Part shown: positions 5,766 through 6,270 of the stretch, in pieces | Layout: each line of letters starts with the position of its first letter | Position numbering within the stretch: the stretch's first letter is position 1 | DNA from: Fibrobacteres bacterium CG2_30_45_31 | Lineage (GTDB): Bacteria; Fibrobacterota; Fibrobacteria; Fibrobacterales; Fibrobacteraceae | DNA length: 6,270 nucleotides | Assembly (NCBI GenBank): GCA_001873075.1 | Contig: MNYL01000168.1 | Span: 1 to 6,270 of the forward strand | Reading direction: 5' to 3' | The notes under the pieces: generated by a model | Seen by the model: only the letters and a program-made list of their open reading frames with translations | The model's database searches: none | What the model was told of the DNA's origin: nothing | Made by a program: the position numbers and the translations under genes

Positions 5766-6270
5766 TGAATGTCAAGTTGGCAATCTTCGTTGAGCTTTGC
5801 CTAGCTTTGGTTTGTGTGGGGTGTTTTGGTGGACACCCCCAAGTGATCAATGAAAATATTTCTGAAGTACAAACAACGCTTCCAGATAGTTTAAAAGCAA
5901 AAATGGATCTGGAATTGTATGATGCAGAAGGGGCTCTTCACGAATTGTCGGGTGTATTGTTTGCAGTCCCTGAGAAACGCTATCGTTTGGAATTGACGGG
6001 CCCCATTGGCATAGGAGTCGCTTCGCTTTTGTGGCTTCCGGAAAAGTGGACTTTTATTTTCCCCACAGAAAAAAAATACATTGAGGGAAACGGTTATTGG
6101 GTCGGAGACTTGCAGAATAGAATATTTCCTGTTGTGGACATTCACCAAGTGGCCGGCTTTTTTTGGGGTAGTTTATTGCCTCGGAAGGCGACGATTGAGA
6201 GAGAAGAGGATTCTCTAGATTGGGTGTTGATTCATGGAAAAGATGCTACTCAGTGGGCCTTTACTGCGGC
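5765..6270 (+). CDS. LolB-like (LolA/LolB-fold) lipoprotein, 3' end outside window
   Basis: The first 168 residues of a secreted protein; the frame stays open to the window end. ATG 5765 overlaps the TPR gene stop (TAATG), and the nearby ATG 5769 is in a frame that stops after 11 codons. A hydrophobic N-terminus ends in VGC (18-20), so C20 is the likely lipid-attachment site, although C17 at -3 and E10 inside the hydrophobic core are unusual. The body reads as beta strands. RYRLELTGPIG (72-82) closely resembles RYRLLLTNPLG of E. coli LolB. The later FPVVDIHQVAGFFWGSLLP (121-139) resembles the LolB segment that precedes its LGLP turn. LolB accepts lipoproteins from the periplasmic carrier LolA and inserts them in the outer membrane. 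The fold assignment is moderately supported. Bacteroidota-type DUF4292 proteins, which I recall as having a related fold, are an alternative. No Shine-Dalgarno site is visible, so translation probably depends on the upstream gene. Confidence 0.6.
   Translation, partial: MNVKLAIFVELCLALVCVGCFGGHPQVINENISEVQTTLPDSLKAKMDLELYDAEGALHELSGVLFAVPEKRYRLELTGPIGIGVASLLWLPEKWTFIFPTEKKYIEGNGYWVGDLQNRIFPVVDIHQVAGFFWGSLLPRKATIEREEDSLDWVLIHGKDATQWAFTA

Overview
The window carries six protein-coding genes, all on the + strand, and looks like ordinary chromosome. Nothing in it suggests a phage, insertion sequence, plasmid or CRISPR array. Base composition is moderate (mid-40s % G+C by eye) and codon use looks even from gene to gene. 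Two putative outer-membrane-type lipoproteins, a LolB-like protein among them, point to a diderm (Gram-negative-type) bacterium. A kinase-less PASTA membrane protein and a TPR lipoprotein followed by a LolA/LolB-fold-like protein fit the Fibrobacterota or the wider FCB group, with Fibrobacter as my best guess. That placement is inference from gene content, not a search result.

Layout. Positions 1-240 are the 3' end of lon (ATP-dependent protease). yggS (PLP homeostasis protein) follows after 11 nt at 252-965. A 110-bp intergenic region (966-1075) then holds three short inverted repeats in a row. The last is a 10-bp stem with a T-rich tail, a convincing intrinsic terminator or attenuator. After it comes a tightly packed run: purA (1076-2359), a CRP/FNR-family regulator (2367-3080), a membrane-anchored triple-PASTA protein without a kinase domain (3082-3840), a 638-residue TPR lipoprotein (best start ATG 3849, ends 5765) and a LolB-like lipoprotein that begins inside the TPR stop codon at 5765 and runs off the window. 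Gaps between these genes are 7 nt, 1 nt, 8 nt and a 1-nt overlap, so they are probably one transcript.

How the genes fit together. The first group is protein quality control and vitamin B6 homeostasis. The second starts with the committed step of AMP synthesis and a probable cyclic-nucleotide-responsive activator, and continues into three cell-envelope proteins: a PASTA protein likely to contact peptidoglycan or its precursors, a TPR scaffold lipoprotein and a candidate outer-membrane lipoprotein receptor. I see no wholly new system. The points most worth a second look are the hairpin-rich purA leader, departures from consensus at three nucleotide-binding motifs of PurA, the TPR/LolB-like pairing and the kinase-less PASTA protein.
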